From contig NZ_JABCJJ010000003.1 in assembly GCF_012952065.1 (NCBI RefSeq), positions 1-64,000 on the forward strand: DNA of 64,000 bases, in the 5' to 3' direction. Below the pieces are notes generated by a model. The model had not been told where the DNA came from, ran no database searches, and worked only from the letters and a program-made list of their open reading frames with translations. Within the stretch, counting starts at the first letter, position 1, and each line of letters opens with the position of its first letter. The translations under genes and the position numbers were made by a program. The DNA comes from Cellulomonas fimi (GTDB lineage Bacteria > Actinomycetota > Actinomycetes > Actinomycetales > Cellulomonadaceae). Positions 1 through 8,230 of this stretch are shown one piece after another.

Positions 1-114
1 TCCAGAGCATGGTCACGCTCTTGACGCGAACCCTAAAGGGACACCCACCGCCCGCGACGTCGAACACGTCCTCGTGCTCGACGACGCCAACCCACCTACA
101 CCTGATCAGCCACC

Positions 115-279
115 ATGTCGCTCAACAAGCGGCTCGGACACTCCTCGGCGGTCGAGACCCTCGACACCTACAGCCACCTGTGGCCGGACTCCGACGACCG
201 CACTCGTGAGGCGGTCGACTCTGTCCTCGCGCCTGCACCTCCTGCGGACTTCCCGCGGACCCGGGATGGTCAGATCTAG
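115..279 (+). pseudogene. Tyrosine recombinase (phage integrase) C-terminal relic
   Basis: The 54 codons from ATG 115 encode a stretch with RLGHSSAVETLDTYSHLWP, the typical C-terminal end of actinobacterial phage-type integrases, including the catalytic H of LGH and the tyrosine of TYSHLW. The same frame has stops just upstream (near 22, 34 and 103), so the catalytic R and the rest of the protein are missing or frameshifted. It stops at TAG 277, about 27 bp before the rnpB 3' end. It is best read as a remnant of an old integration event, not an active gene. Confidence 0.7.
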
Positions 280-305
280 CGTCCTCGCAGGTCAGCGACT
301 CATGT

Positions 306-705
306 GCGGATGAGCTGGCCTGTACGCCGGGTTCTGTCCCCACGCGCGGTTGCCCCCGCGTGGGTGGCGACCATCCATCTACGACGTACGTTGCCGCACG
401 CCTCCAGCGGTCTACCCGGGAGCTCGGACGGGCTGCCCTCGAACGCTCCCTGTCTGACCTTGCTCCGGGTGGGGTTTGCCTAGCCGCACCGGTCACCCGG
501 TGCGCTGGTGGTCTCTTGCACCACCGTTTCACCCTTACCCCGCACGTCCCGAGGGGCGTGCGTGGCGGTCTGCTCTCTGTGGCACTGTCCCGCGGGTCAC
601 CCCGGGTGGGAGTTACCCACCACCCTGCCCTACGGAGCCCGGACGTTCCTCGGCCCCCACGACCGAGACCGTGGGGAACGCGGCCGCCCGGCCAGCTCAT
701 CCGCC
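306..705 (-). ncRNA. rnpB: RNase P RNA (bacterial type A)
   Basis: Read on the minus strand, the region begins near 705 and ends near 306. The two ends pair: CGGATGAGCTGGCC and GGCCAGCTCATCCG form the P1 helix. Inside are the conserved GAGGAAcGTCCGGGCTCC segment near the 5' end, the GGGTAAGGGTGAAA segment in the middle, and the ACAGAACCCGGCGTACAGGCC segment at the 3' end. All are universal landmarks of RNase P RNA, the catalytic RNA that trims pre-tRNA 5' leaders. The end points are accurate to a few bases. Confidence 0.95.
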
Positions 706-759
706 CGGCCAGCCTACCGGTCCGGGCCCCTGGCGTGTCGGACGACCTAGAGTGCTCGG

Positions 760-1557
760 GTGCTCGTCCTCCTGCCGCCCTCCGAGGGCAAGACCGCTCC
801 GGCAAGGGGTGCCCCGGTCGACCTCGCCGCGCTCGGTGCACCGGGGCTCACCGAGCACCGGTCGGTCGTCCTCGACGCCTTGGCCACGACGAGCGCCCGC
901 CCGGACGCCGCCCGGGTGCTCGGCGTGGGCGCAGGGCTCGCGGACGAGGTCGAGCGGAACACGCGCCTGCGGGTGGCGTCGGCAGCGCGCGCCGCCTCGG
1001 TCTACACCGGCGTGCTGTTCGCCGCCGCCGGGCTCGACCGGCTGCCCGACGGCGCGGCCCGCGACCGCGCGCACCGCTCGGTGCGCATCGTCTCGGCGCT
1101 GTGGGGTGTCCTGGCCCCGGGCGACCGGATCCCCGCGTACCGGCTCTCGATGGCCGTGGACCTCCCCGGGGTGGGGCCGCTCGCGGCGTCCTGGCGCCCG
1201 CACCTGGCGGCGGAGCTCGACCGGCGCGCGGGCGAGCTGGTCGTCGACTGCCGCTCGACGGCCTACGCCGCCGCCTGGCGACCCCCGACGGGTGCGCGCG
1301 GCTGGGTGGCGGTAAGCGTGCTGCGCGAGCTCGGCGGCCGACGCACCGTCGTCTCGCACAACGCCAAGCACGCCCGCGGCGAGCTCACGCGCCACCTGCT
1401 GGTGCGCTCGGGACGTCCGCCGACCACGCCCGAGGGTTTGCTCGCCGCCGCCCGTGAGCTCGTCGGGGGGCCGCTGGTCGACGCGGAGCTCGAGCCGGCG
1501 CCGCCCGGGTCGCACGGCGCGCGCGGGCCGCGCACGCTCACCCTCGTCGTCGCCTGA
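760..1557 (+). CDS. yaaA: YaaA (DUF328) family peroxide stress protein
   Basis: The 265-aa protein starts at GTG 760 with MLVLLPPSEGKT, the invariant N-terminus of the YaaA/DUF328 family. Other family signatures visible are YTGVLF, SALWGVL.PGD.IPAYRL near residues 110-130, and VVSHNAKHARGE near residue 200. In E. coli YaaA lowers intracellular free iron under peroxide stress and binds DNA; the role here is inferred from family. No strong ribosome binding site precedes the GTG, and the gene stands alone, divergent from rnpB and convergent with the gene at 1625. Confidence 0.88.
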   Translation: MLVLLPPSEGKTAPARGAPVDLAALGAPGLTEHRSVVLDALATTSARPDAARVLGVGAGLADEVERNTRLRVASAARAASVYTGVLFAAAGLDRLPDGAARDRAHRSVRIVSALWGVLAPGDRIPAYRLSMAVDLPGVGPLAASWRPHLAAELDRRAGELVVDCRSTAYAAAWRPPTGARGWVAVSVLRELGGRRTVVSHNAKHARGELTRHLLVRSGRPPTTPEGLLAAARELVGGPLVDAELEPAPPGSHGARGPRTLTLVVA

Positions 1558-1624
1558 CCCGACCAGCAGGCCAGCAGGCCACCCGGCCACCCGGCCACCC
1601 GGCGGACGCTCCGTCCCACCCCGT

Positions 1625-2464
1625 TCACACGGGACGCGTACCGACGACCACCGTCGCGTCGAGGTCGGCCGACCGCACCACGCGCGCCAGCAGGCCCGCG
1701 CGGGTCATGGCCTGGACGGTGCGCGGGGCCTGCAGCCCGCTCGACTCGACCAGCACGTGGCCGCCCGTCGCGAGCAGCCGCGGTGCCGCCGCGATCACCC
1801 GGCGCTGGACGTCGAGCCCGTCGGCGCCGCCGTCGAGCGTCACGCGCGGCTCGTAGAGGCGCGCCTCCGCCGGCAGCAGAGGGATCTCTGCAGTCGGCAC
1901 GTACGGCGCGTTGGCGACCAGGAGGTCGACCAGCCCGCGGATCTCGGGGGGCAGCGGCGCGTCCAGGTCACCGAGATGGGCCCGGCCCCCGACCGCGACA
2001 AGGTTGCGCCGGGCGCACGCGACCGCCGCAGGCTGGATGTCGACCGCGTGCAGCTCGACACCCGCCACCCCGTTCGCGGCGAGGCCGGTCGCGACCGCGA
2101 GGCCGATCGCGCCGGAGCCGCAGCAGAGGTCGACGAGCACGAGCCCGCGCGCGGTCGCCGCCGATGCCCCTGGGCGCGCCCGCTGCTCCCCCAGCAGCAC
2201 GGCCTCGGCCACGAGCAGCTCCGTGCGGCGGCGGGGCACGAAGACGCCGGGCTCGACCGCGACCCGCAGCCCCGACAGCTCCGCCCACCCCAGGACGAGC
2301 TCGAGAGGGACGCCCGAGGCACGCCGCTCCACCAGGAGGTCGAGCTCGGCCGGCGTCGCCGCGGCGGCGACCAGCAGCGCCGCCTCGTCCTCGGCGTAGA
2401 CGCACCCCGCGGCCCGGAGCGTCGCCACGACCGGCCCGGCGACGTCGTCGGGCGCCTCAGGCAC
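1625..2464 (-). CDS. PrmC/HemK-related N5-glutamine methyltransferase paralogue
   Basis: The 279-aa protein is a class I SAM-dependent methyltransferase of the PrmC-related type. It has an N-terminal helical region, VDLCCGSGAIGLAVA as SAM motif I near residue 110, and NAPYVP near residue 185 in place of the NPPY of true PrmC. That NAPY variant, with the substitution of the first proline, suggests the actinobacterial PrmC-related subfamily rather than the housekeeping release-factor methyltransferase, which normally sits next to prfA. It is last in a four-gene minus-strand operon and overlaps the upstream RNase H/phosphatase gene by 8 bp. The substrate is unknown. Confidence 0.8.
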   Translation of the reverse strand: MPEAPDDVAGPVVATLRAAGCVYAEDEAALLVAAAATPAELDLLVERRASGVPLELVLGWAELSGLRVAVEPGVFVPRRRTELLVAEAVLLGEQRARPGASAATARGLVLVDLCCGSGAIGLAVATGLAANGVAGVELHAVDIQPAAVACARRNLVAVGGRAHLGDLDAPLPPEIRGLVDLLVANAPYVPTAEIPLLPAEARLYEPRVTLDGGADGLDVQRRVIAAAPRLLATGGHVLVESSGLQAPRTVQAMTRAGLLARVVRSADLDATVVVGTRPV

Positions 2465-3599
2465 CGGAGGGCGCCCCCACGACGGTGACCTCGCTCGCGC
2501 CGTCGGCCCACAGCCGGACGATGCTCACCGACGCGGGCGCGACGCGGATCCGCGCCCACGACGACGAGTTCGCCCCGATCGCCACGCCGACCGCCGAGCG
2601 TACGGACACCGAGTGGGTCACGACGACGACCGTCCGTCCCACGCCCGCCGCGCGCACCGCCTCGAGCCCGGCGCGCACCCGTGCGCCCACGTCCTCGATG
2701 GACTCGCCGCCCGGTGCGGGGAACGCGGCGTCGTCGTGCCAGCGCTCGAGCTGACCCGGCCACCGGGCCTCGATCTCGGCGGCGGTGAGGCCCTCCCACT
2801 CCCCGAAGTCGCACTCGGCGAACAGCGGCTCCACCCGGACGGGCAGCCCCAGCCGCGCCCCGATCACCGCCGCGGTCTCCTGCGTCCGCACCATGGGCGA
2901 CGCGAGCAGCTCGCTCGGGTCGGGCAGCGCGCCCCACACGTCCTGGCCGATGCTGTGGACCAGCTCGGCGGCGCGCGCAGCCTGTTCGCGCCCGCGGTCC
3001 GTCAGCGACGGCCCGACGACGGACGACCCGGAGTACGCCTTGCTGACGGTCATCGGCGTCTCGCCGTGGCGCACCAGGACCACGGTGACCGGCTGGGCGT
3101 CGTCGAACCGGACGGGCGCCCCCGAGGCGAGTCGTCCCGGGACGACCGGGTGGACGTCGTCCGGTCGGCCGAGGTCCCGGGCGATCGTCGTCCGCTGGTC
3201 CATCGCGACGTTCGCGAGCGCATCGGCCGCGGCGTTCTCGGCGCGCGGCACCCAGGTGTAGGTGACCCGGTCGGGCGCGACGACCGCGCGTGCCTGGGCC
3301 GCGAGCCGGCGCATGTCGTCGTGCTTGATCTGCCAGCGGCCCGACATCTGCTCGACCACGAGACGGGAGTCCATCCGGACCTCGACCTCCGCGTCCGGGT
3401 CGATCTCGACCGCGGCCCGCAGCCCGGCGACGAGCGCCGAGTACTCCGCGACGTTGTTGGACGTCACACCGAGGAACCCGCCCCGCTCGGCGAGCACCCG
3501 GCCCGTGCGCGGGTCGCGGACCAGCGCTCCGTAGCCGGCCGGCCCCGGGTTGCCACGCGACCCTCCGTCGGCCTCGACGACGAGCCGCGCGCGCGTCAT
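2457..3599 (-). CDS. Bifunctional RNase H / acid phosphatase
   Basis: This 380-aa fusion starts at ATG 3599 with MTRARLVVEADGGSRGNPG, an RNase HI-type domain (residues 1-135) whose EADGGSRG segment carries the first catalytic acid. The C-terminal half (about 175-380) is a histidine phosphatase domain with the VLVRHGETPMT phosphohistidine motif and a second HSVSVR motif. The same fusion is known in mycobacteria (Rv2228c type), where it cuts RNA in hybrids and has a CobC-like phosphatase activity. It lies 4 bp downstream of the zinc-ribbon gene in one operon. I chose this start because the upstream codons in frame run antisense-like into the neighbour. Confidence 0.92.
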   Translation of the reverse strand: MTRARLVVEADGGSRGNPGPAGYGALVRDPRTGRVLAERGGFLGVTSNNVAEYSALVAGLRAAVEIDPDAEVEVRMDSRLVVEQMSGRWQIKHDDMRRLAAQARAVVAPDRVTYTWVPRAENAAADALANVAMDQRTTIARDLGRPDDVHPVVPGRLASGAPVRFDDAQPVTVVLVRHGETPMTVSKAYSGSSVVGPSLTDRGREQAARAAELVHSIGQDVWGALPDPSELLASPMVRTQETAAVIGARLGLPVRVEPLFAECDFGEWEGLTAAEIEARWPGQLERWHDDAAFPAPGGESIEDVGARVRAGLEAVRAAGVGRTVVVVTHSVSVRSAVGVAIGANSSSWARIRVAPASVSIVRLWADGASEVTVVGAPSGA

Positions 3600-3603
3600 C
3601 GGG

Positions 3604-4350
3604 TCAGCCCTTCGCGGGTTCCGGCAGGCGGACCAGGATCCGGCCGCACTCCTCGCAGCGCACCACCTGGTCGGGTGCACTCCGCCGGATCGCCTCGACG
3701 TCCGTGGGGTTGAGCTCGAGCCGGCACCCTTCGCAGCGCCGTCCGCGCAGCGCGGCAGCGCCGAGCCCGCCGAGCTGGCCACGGAGCCGGTCGTAGAGCT
3801 GGACGAGCCCGGCGTCGAGGCCGGCGGCGGCGGTCTCGCGCTCGGCAGCGAGCGTCGCGGACTCCCGGTCGAGCTCCGCGAACGCCGAGTCGCGCTCCGC
3901 CTCCGCCTCGGACTTCTGGCCCTCGATCACCGCGGCGGCCGCATCGAGCTCCGCGAGGGCCGTCTCGTGCGACTCGAGCCGTTCCATGACCGCGAGCTCG
4001 ATGTCCTCGAGCTCGGCCTGGCGGCGTGCCAGCGCGGTGAGCTCGCTCGTGATCGCCTGCAGGTCCTTCGCGCTCGACGTCCCCGAGTCGATGCGGGCCT
4101 GGTCCCGCGCGACCCGCGCGCGCACCTGCTCGACGTCGCCCTCGGCCTTGGTCAGCTCGCGCTGCAGGTCCTTGACCGCGGTCCGCGACGCGACCCGCGA
4201 CGTGTCGACGTCCGCGAGCCGCGACTCGAGCTCCGCCACGCGCGCGAGTGCCGGGTGCGTCCGCCTCTGGTGGGCGATCTGGGCCGCGCGCGTGTCGAGG
4301 GCCTGGACGTCCAGCAAGCGGCGCTGGTCCTCCAGCGGTGCGGTGGTCAC
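3604..4350 (-). CDS. C4-type zinc-ribbon coiled-coil protein (CT398/DUF164-like)
   Basis: The 248-aa protein starts at GTG 4350 after AGGAAG. Residues from about 20 to 180 form a long charged heptad-rich coiled coil, with DLQRELTKAEGDVEQV and similar runs. The C-terminus has two CxxC pairs, RCEGCRLELNP and RCEECGRILVR, forming a zinc ribbon. This is the CT398/DUF164 family, whose members are proposed to interact with sigma factors or RNA processing; the role in this organism is unknown. It overlaps nif3 by 4 bp, so the two are translationally coupled. Confidence 0.9.
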   Translation of the reverse strand: MTTAPLEDQRRLLDVQALDTRAAQIAHQRRTHPALARVAELESRLADVDTSRVASRTAVKDLQRELTKAEGDVEQVRARVARDQARIDSGTSSAKDLQAITSELTALARRQAELEDIELAVMERLESHETALAELDAAAAVIEGQKSEAEAERDSAFAELDRESATLAAERETAAAGLDAGLVQLYDRLRGQLGGLGAAALRGRRCEGCRLELNPTDVEAIRRSAPDQVVRCEECGRILVRLPEPAKG

Positions 4351-5618
4351 AGGGTGCTTCCTTTCGACGAGGCGATCCGCGCCGTCCACGGATCGGTCCG
4401 CAGCGTGCTGACGCGCGTGCTCACCGTAGTGCCGAGCGCGGCGAGCTCGGACTCGAGGTCCGCGGCGGCCCGGGGCAGCCAGGGCCACTCGCTCGCGAAG
4501 TGCGCCACGTCCACGAGGAACGGCCGATCGGAGCCGTCCCCGGCCGCCGCATCGAACGCCGCCCGCTCCCGCAGCTCGCTCGCCGGGTGGTGACGCAGGT
4601 CCGCGGTCAGGTACGCGTCGACGCCGGACGCGCGCACGGCGTCGAACAGCGAGTCCCCCGACCCGCCGACGACGGCCACCGTCACCACCTCCCCGTCGAG
4701 GTCACCCGCGAGCCGCACACCCTGCTCGGTCGCGGGCAGGACGGCGGCGACCCGCTCGCCGAACCGGCGCAGCGCCAGCGGCTCCGGCAGCCGACCGACG
4801 CGCCCGATCCCGGTGGCGGCATCCCCTCCCGCGAGCTCGAGCACGTCGAACGCCGGCTCCTCGTACGGGTGCGCGGCCCGCATCGCCGCGACGACCGTCG
4901 AGCGCAGCCGGCGCGGGGCCACCATCTCGACGCGGGCCTCGTCGACGTGCTCGGCGACGCCCGCGGCGCCGATCGTGGGGTTCGCCCGAGCGGACGGGGT
5001 GAACGTCCCGGTCCCGGTCGTCGACCACGCAGCCCGGCTGTACTCCCCGAGCCGTCCCGCCCCGGCCGCGGCGAGCGCGTCGACCACCCGCTCGGCGTCG
5101 GCCACGGGGACGAACACGACGTGCTTGTCCATCGCCTCGGCCGGCGCCGGGACGAGCGGGGCGATGTCGACGAGCCCGATCGCCTCGGCGAGCGCCGCCG
5201 CGACCCCGCCGACCGCCGCGTCGGCGTTGGTGTGCGCCACGTGGAGCGCGACCCCGGCCCGCACGAGCCGGTGCACGAGCGCGCCCTTGAAGGTGGTCGC
5301 CGCGACGGAGTGGACCGGGCGCAGCAGCAGCGGGTGGTGGGTCAGGAGGAGGTCGGCACCCCAGTCGATCGCCTCGTCGACCACGGCGGCGGTCGGGTCG
5401 ACCGCCAGCAGGACCCGGCGCACCGGCTGGGCGGGGTCGCCGGTCACGAGCCCGACGGCGTCCCACGGCTCCGCGGTGCCGGGGGGGAAGCGCCGGTCGA
5501 GCACCGCGACGACGTCCGCCAGCGTGGCCGGCGGGCCGTCGGCCGGGGTGCTGCTCGCCGCGGGGACGGCCGCGTCCGTCGAAGAGGTGGACCTGGTCGG
5601 TTCGCGGGAGGCGGTCAC
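4347..5618 (-). CDS. Nif3-like dinuclear metal centre protein (YbgI/YqfO family)
   Basis: The 423-aa protein starts at GTG 5618 (VTASREPTRS) and begins recognisably with TLADVVAVLDRRFPPGTAEPWD near residue 33. DLLLTHHPLLLRP provides the metal-binding histidines, and the C-terminus has FLVDVAHFASEWP with the last histidine and acid. Between them lies the PII/CutA-like inserted domain (KHVVFVPVADAERVV to AHPYEEPAFDV), which explains the length compared with short E. coli YbgI. The family is annotated as GTP cyclohydrolase I type 2-like; the true reaction is unsettled. It is first gene of the minus-strand operon that runs to 1625. Confidence 0.9.
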   Translation of the reverse strand: MTASREPTRSTSSTDAAVPAASSTPADGPPATLADVVAVLDRRFPPGTAEPWDAVGLVTGDPAQPVRRVLLAVDPTAAVVDEAIDWGADLLLTHHPLLLRPVHSVAATTFKGALVHRLVRAGVALHVAHTNADAAVGGVAAALAEAIGLVDIAPLVPAPAEAMDKHVVFVPVADAERVVDALAAAGAGRLGEYSRAAWSTTGTGTFTPSARANPTIGAAGVAEHVDEARVEMVAPRRLRSTVVAAMRAAHPYEEPAFDVLELAGGDAATGIGRVGRLPEPLALRRFGERVAAVLPATEQGVRLAGDLDGEVVTVAVVGGSGDSLFDAVRASGVDAYLTADLRHHPASELRERAAFDAAAGDGSDRPFLVDVAHFASEWPWLPRAAADLESELAALGTTVSTRVSTLRTDPWTARIASSKGSTL

Positions 5619-5669
5619 CCGTCGAACGCTACCTGCGCTCGTGCGCGACGGGCCCAGCGGCATGCACAG

Positions 5670-5717
5670 GGGCCGAGCACAGGGCCGAGTGCAGGGCCGA
5701 GCACAGGGCCGAGCACC
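5670..5717. repeat. Four tandem copies of a 12-bp unit
   Basis: The unit GGGCCGAGCACA is repeated four times without gaps: 5670-5681, 5682-5693 (GGGCCGAGTGCA), 5694-5705 and 5706-5717 (last base C). It lies in the divergent intergenic region between the nif3-like gene and the kinase gene. Too few and too short for CRISPR; it could be a replication-slippage tract or repeated protein-binding sites. Confidence 0.85.
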
Positions 5718-5820
5718 GAGCGGGACCTCTCCCTTGCCGGTCCGCGTCCGCCCGCCCGGAGCCCCCGGAGGTGACCGCGCCGAGGTTCCGGCATGCTGGG
5801 CACGGACCGAAGGAGGAGCT

Positions 5821-6984
5821 GTGGGCCAGAGCCCGATCGAGACGTCGACCGTGCTCGCCGGTCGGTACGAGCTGCTCGAGCGCCTGGGCGCCGGCGGGAT
5901 GGCGGACGTCCACCGGGCGCGGGACACGCTGCTGGGCCGGGACGTCGCGATCAAGGTGTTCCGTTCGGCTGCCACCGAGGGCGAGTTCGACGCGCGCCAG
6001 CGCGCGGAGATCGGCCTGCTCGCGGGGCTCAACCACCCGGGGCTGGTGACCGTCTACGACGCGGGATCGGGCGTCGTGGACGACGGTGCGCGGCGTGCCT
6101 TCCTCGTGATGGAGCTGGTCGCGGGGGCGTCGCTCGGCCGGCGACTGTCCGAGGGGCCGCTGCCGCCCGACCAGACGGCGATCGTCGGGGCGCACGTGGC
6201 CGAGGCGCTCGCGTACATCCACGAGTCGGGGATCGTCCACCGGGACGTCAAGCCGGCGAACATCCTGCTGCCCGCGGAGTCGCGCACGGGCTCCACCGAG
6301 TCCTGGACCAAGCTGACCGACTTCGGGATCGCGCGGCTCGTCGCGGAGGAGCACCTGACCTCGACGGGGCTGCTCCTGGGCACACCGAGCTACCTGAGCC
6401 CTGAACAGGCGACCGGCGTCTCGCCCGGTCCCCCGACCGACGTCTACGCGCTCGGTCTGGTGCTCCTCGAGTGCCTCACCGGCGAGCGCGCGTACCCGGG
6501 GACCGCGCTCGAGTCGGCTGCCGCACGCCTCCACCGTGACCCCGCCGTGCCCGCCGAGCTGGGCTCCGCGTGGGCGACCCTGCTCATGTCGATGACCGCG
6601 CGCGACCTCGCCGAGCGCCCGACCGCCGTCGAGGCCGCAGGGATGCTCCGAGAGCTCGTGACCCTGCCCGAGCCGACGCGCGTGCTGCCCGTCCTCGACG
6701 TCCCACCGGCCGACCCCGCACGCGTCCCGGGTCCGCCGACCGAGTCCGAGGCCGGCCTCGCGCACGGAGCGCGATCCGAGCGCCCGGGCTGGTCGGCACG
6801 CCTGCGCCCGGGACGGCACGCCGCCGGTGCGATCGTCGCCCTCACCGCGGTGGTCGGGCTGGTGCTCGGGCTGTGGGCGGGCCGCGACGACGCCGGGGCG
6901 CCCGCCGGGCCGGTGCAGTACCCCGCGGTCGACGGGCAGCTGGGCGAGCACCTGAGGCAGCTCCAGGAAGACGTGCAGCCATGA
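5821..6984 (+). CDS. Membrane-anchored Ser/Thr protein kinase
   Basis: The 387-aa protein starts at GTG 5821 behind a strong AAGGAGGAG site. The kinase domain spans residues 16-280: glycine loop LGAGGMADV (22-30), ATP-binding lysine in AIKVF (K45), catalytic loop HRDVKPANI (140-148), DFG (167-169) and GTPSYLSPEQ (187-196). A single membrane helix follows at about 334-354, leaving a short extracytoplasmic tail of about 33 residues with no PASTA or other sensor domain. The next gene, a lipoprotein, overlaps it by 4 bp and may supply the outside partner. This is a Hanks-type (Pkn) kinase; its substrates cannot be inferred. Confidence 0.92.
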   Translation: MGQSPIETSTVLAGRYELLERLGAGGMADVHRARDTLLGRDVAIKVFRSAATEGEFDARQRAEIGLLAGLNHPGLVTVYDAGSGVVDDGARRAFLVMELVAGASLGRRLSEGPLPPDQTAIVGAHVAEALAYIHESGIVHRDVKPANILLPAESRTGSTESWTKLTDFGIARLVAEEHLTSTGLLLGTPSYLSPEQATGVSPGPPTDVYALGLVLLECLTGERAYPGTALESAAARLHRDPAVPAELGSAWATLLMSMTARDLAERPTAVEAAGMLRELVTLPEPTRVLPVLDVPPADPARVPGPPTESEAGLAHGARSERPGWSARLRPGRHAAGAIVALTAVVGLVLGLWAGRDDAGAPAGPVQYPAVDGQLGEHLRQLQEDVQP

Positions 6985-7511
6985 GGCCCGGACGCGCGCG
7001 GTTCGGACGAGTCCTCGCCGCGTGCGCGGCCGTCGTGGTCACCCTCGGGCTCCTCGGGGGGTGCGCGCAGCGGCCCGACCTGACCGAGAGCGGCGCCGAA
7101 CGCCTCCAGGCGCGCGTCATGTCCGTCACCGAGGCGGCGGCGGCCGGCGACCTCCCGGGAGCTCGTGCGGCGCTCGATGCGCTGACGCAGGAGCTCGACG
7201 CGGCGGCCGCCGCCGGGGAGGTCTCGAGCGAGCGCCGACGCCTCGTCGAGGCGTCCATCGTGCAGGTGTCGGCCGACCTGACGAGCCTGGAGCAGGAGGC
7301 CGCGGCCCAGGCGGCTGCGGCCGAGCAGGCCGCGAAGGAGGCCGCCGCTGCGCAGGCAGCGGCCGAGCAGGCCGCCGCCGAGCAAGCCGCCGCCGAGCAG
7401 GCCGCCGCCGAGGCGGCCGCCCGCGCAGCCACGGACGAGGGCAAGGGGAACAACGGCAACGAGAACGGCAAGGGGAACGGCAAGGGGAACAAGGACAAGG
7501 ACGACGACTGA
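6981..7511 (+). CDS. Alanine-rich coiled-coil lipoprotein
   Basis: The 176-aa protein starts at ATG 6981, overlapping the kinase stop (ATGA). A signal peptide with the lipobox LLGGC (cysteine near residue 30) predicts a lipid-anchored extracytoplasmic protein. Residues 40-90 are amphipathic, then about 95-145 consist of AAAEQ-type repeats forming an alanine-rich coiled coil, and the tail is GKGN repeats ending in KDKDDD. The repeats are probably hypervariable in length. Coupling to the kinase suggests a shared cell-envelope role; no specific function is recognisable. Confidence 0.8.
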   Translation: MRPGRARFGRVLAACAAVVVTLGLLGGCAQRPDLTESGAERLQARVMSVTEAAAAGDLPGARAALDALTQELDAAAAAGEVSSERRRLVEASIVQVSADLTSLEQEAAAQAAAAEQAAKEAAAAQAAAEQAAAEQAAAEQAAAEAAARAATDEGKGNNGNENGKGNGKGNKDKDDD

Positions 7512-7620
7512 GGCTGAGGAGGTCCTCAGCGCTGTGGGCGCCGGTCTTCTGCCATTCCGAGGCGTACGCAGCGCCCGGGCCGCGTCATCTCTCGGATCGC
7601 GCCGGCTCCGTCGGGGAGGG

Positions 7621-7694
7621 TGGGCCCGGCCGGTTTCGAACCGGCGACCTCCGCGGTGTAAGCGCGGCGCTCTGACCAGCTGAGCTACAGGCCC
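7621..7694 (-). tRNA. tRNA-Val (TAC anticodon)
   Basis: The minus strand folds as a full cloverleaf. Acceptor GGGCCTG pairs with CGGGCCC, the D-arm is AGCTCAGCTGGTCAGAGC, the anticodon stem CCGCG/CGCGG encloses CTTACAC with TAC at 7658-7660, and the T-arm contains GGTTCGAAACC. The discriminator is A and no CCA is encoded. Confidence 0.96.
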
Positions 7695-7744
7695 TCGTCG
7701 TGGGGAAAGCGTACCCATCCGACCCCCGGCCCCGACGCGGGCCG

Positions 7745-8230
7745 TCAGAGCGTCGCGAGGGCCGCCCGGTACGCGTCGAGGTCGCGCGGCCGGCCGGCCG
7801 GGCTGACCACGGACCAGCGCACGACGCCGTCGGCGTCGATCAGGAAGCTCCCCCGCAGGGCGCGCCCGCGCTCGGGGTCGAAAACCCCGTACTCCTGCGC
7901 GACCGCACCATGGGGCCAGAAGTCGGAGAGCAGGTCGAAGCCGAATCCCTCCTGCTCCGACCACGCCCGCAGCGACGCGACGGCGTCGCACGAGACGACG
8001 ACAAGGCGCGCACCGGCCGTCTCCAGCTCACCGAGGTCGTCACGGAGCTCGCGCAGCTCGCCGGTGCAGACGCCCGTGAAGGCGAACGGGACGAAGACGA
8101 GCACGACAGGTCTCCCCCGCAGGTCCGCGAGCCGGACCGGGGTCCCGTGCGTGTCGGTCAGTGTGAAGTCGGGGGCCGGCGCGCCGACCTCGAACAGGGA
8201 GTCGTGGACGGCGGAGCCGTCAGCGACCAC
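7745..8230 (-). CDS. Peroxiredoxin, AhpE/BCP type
   Basis: The 161-aa thioredoxin-fold protein contains PFAFTGVCTGEL (residues 48-59), the PxxxTxxC active site with peroxidatic C55. There is no other cysteine in the usual resolving position except in non-conserved sites, suggesting a 1-Cys AhpE-like enzyme reduced by mycothiol or mycoredoxin, as known in other actinobacteria. It reduces H2O2 or organic peroxides. GTG start at 8230; overlaps the upstream DUF3052 gene by 11 bp, so they form one transcription unit. Confidence 0.92.
   Translation of the reverse strand: MVADGSAVHDSLFEVGAPAPDFTLTDTHGTPVRLADLRGRPVVLVFVPFAFTGVCTGELRELRDDLGELETAGARLVVVSCDAVASLRAWSEQEGFGFDLLSDFWPHGAVAQEYGVFDPERGRALRGSFLIDADGVVRWSVVSPAGRPRDLDAYRAALATL

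Noticed and set aside
115-279. The integrase fragment as the integrase of the ICE at 20-57 kb
   Set aside because: It is only a 54-codon tail beside rnpB, 20 kb from the tRNA-Asn end, and broken; no link to the element is shown.
5670-5717. CRISPR array
   Set aside because: The 12-bp units are contiguous with no spacers and no Cas gene nearby.
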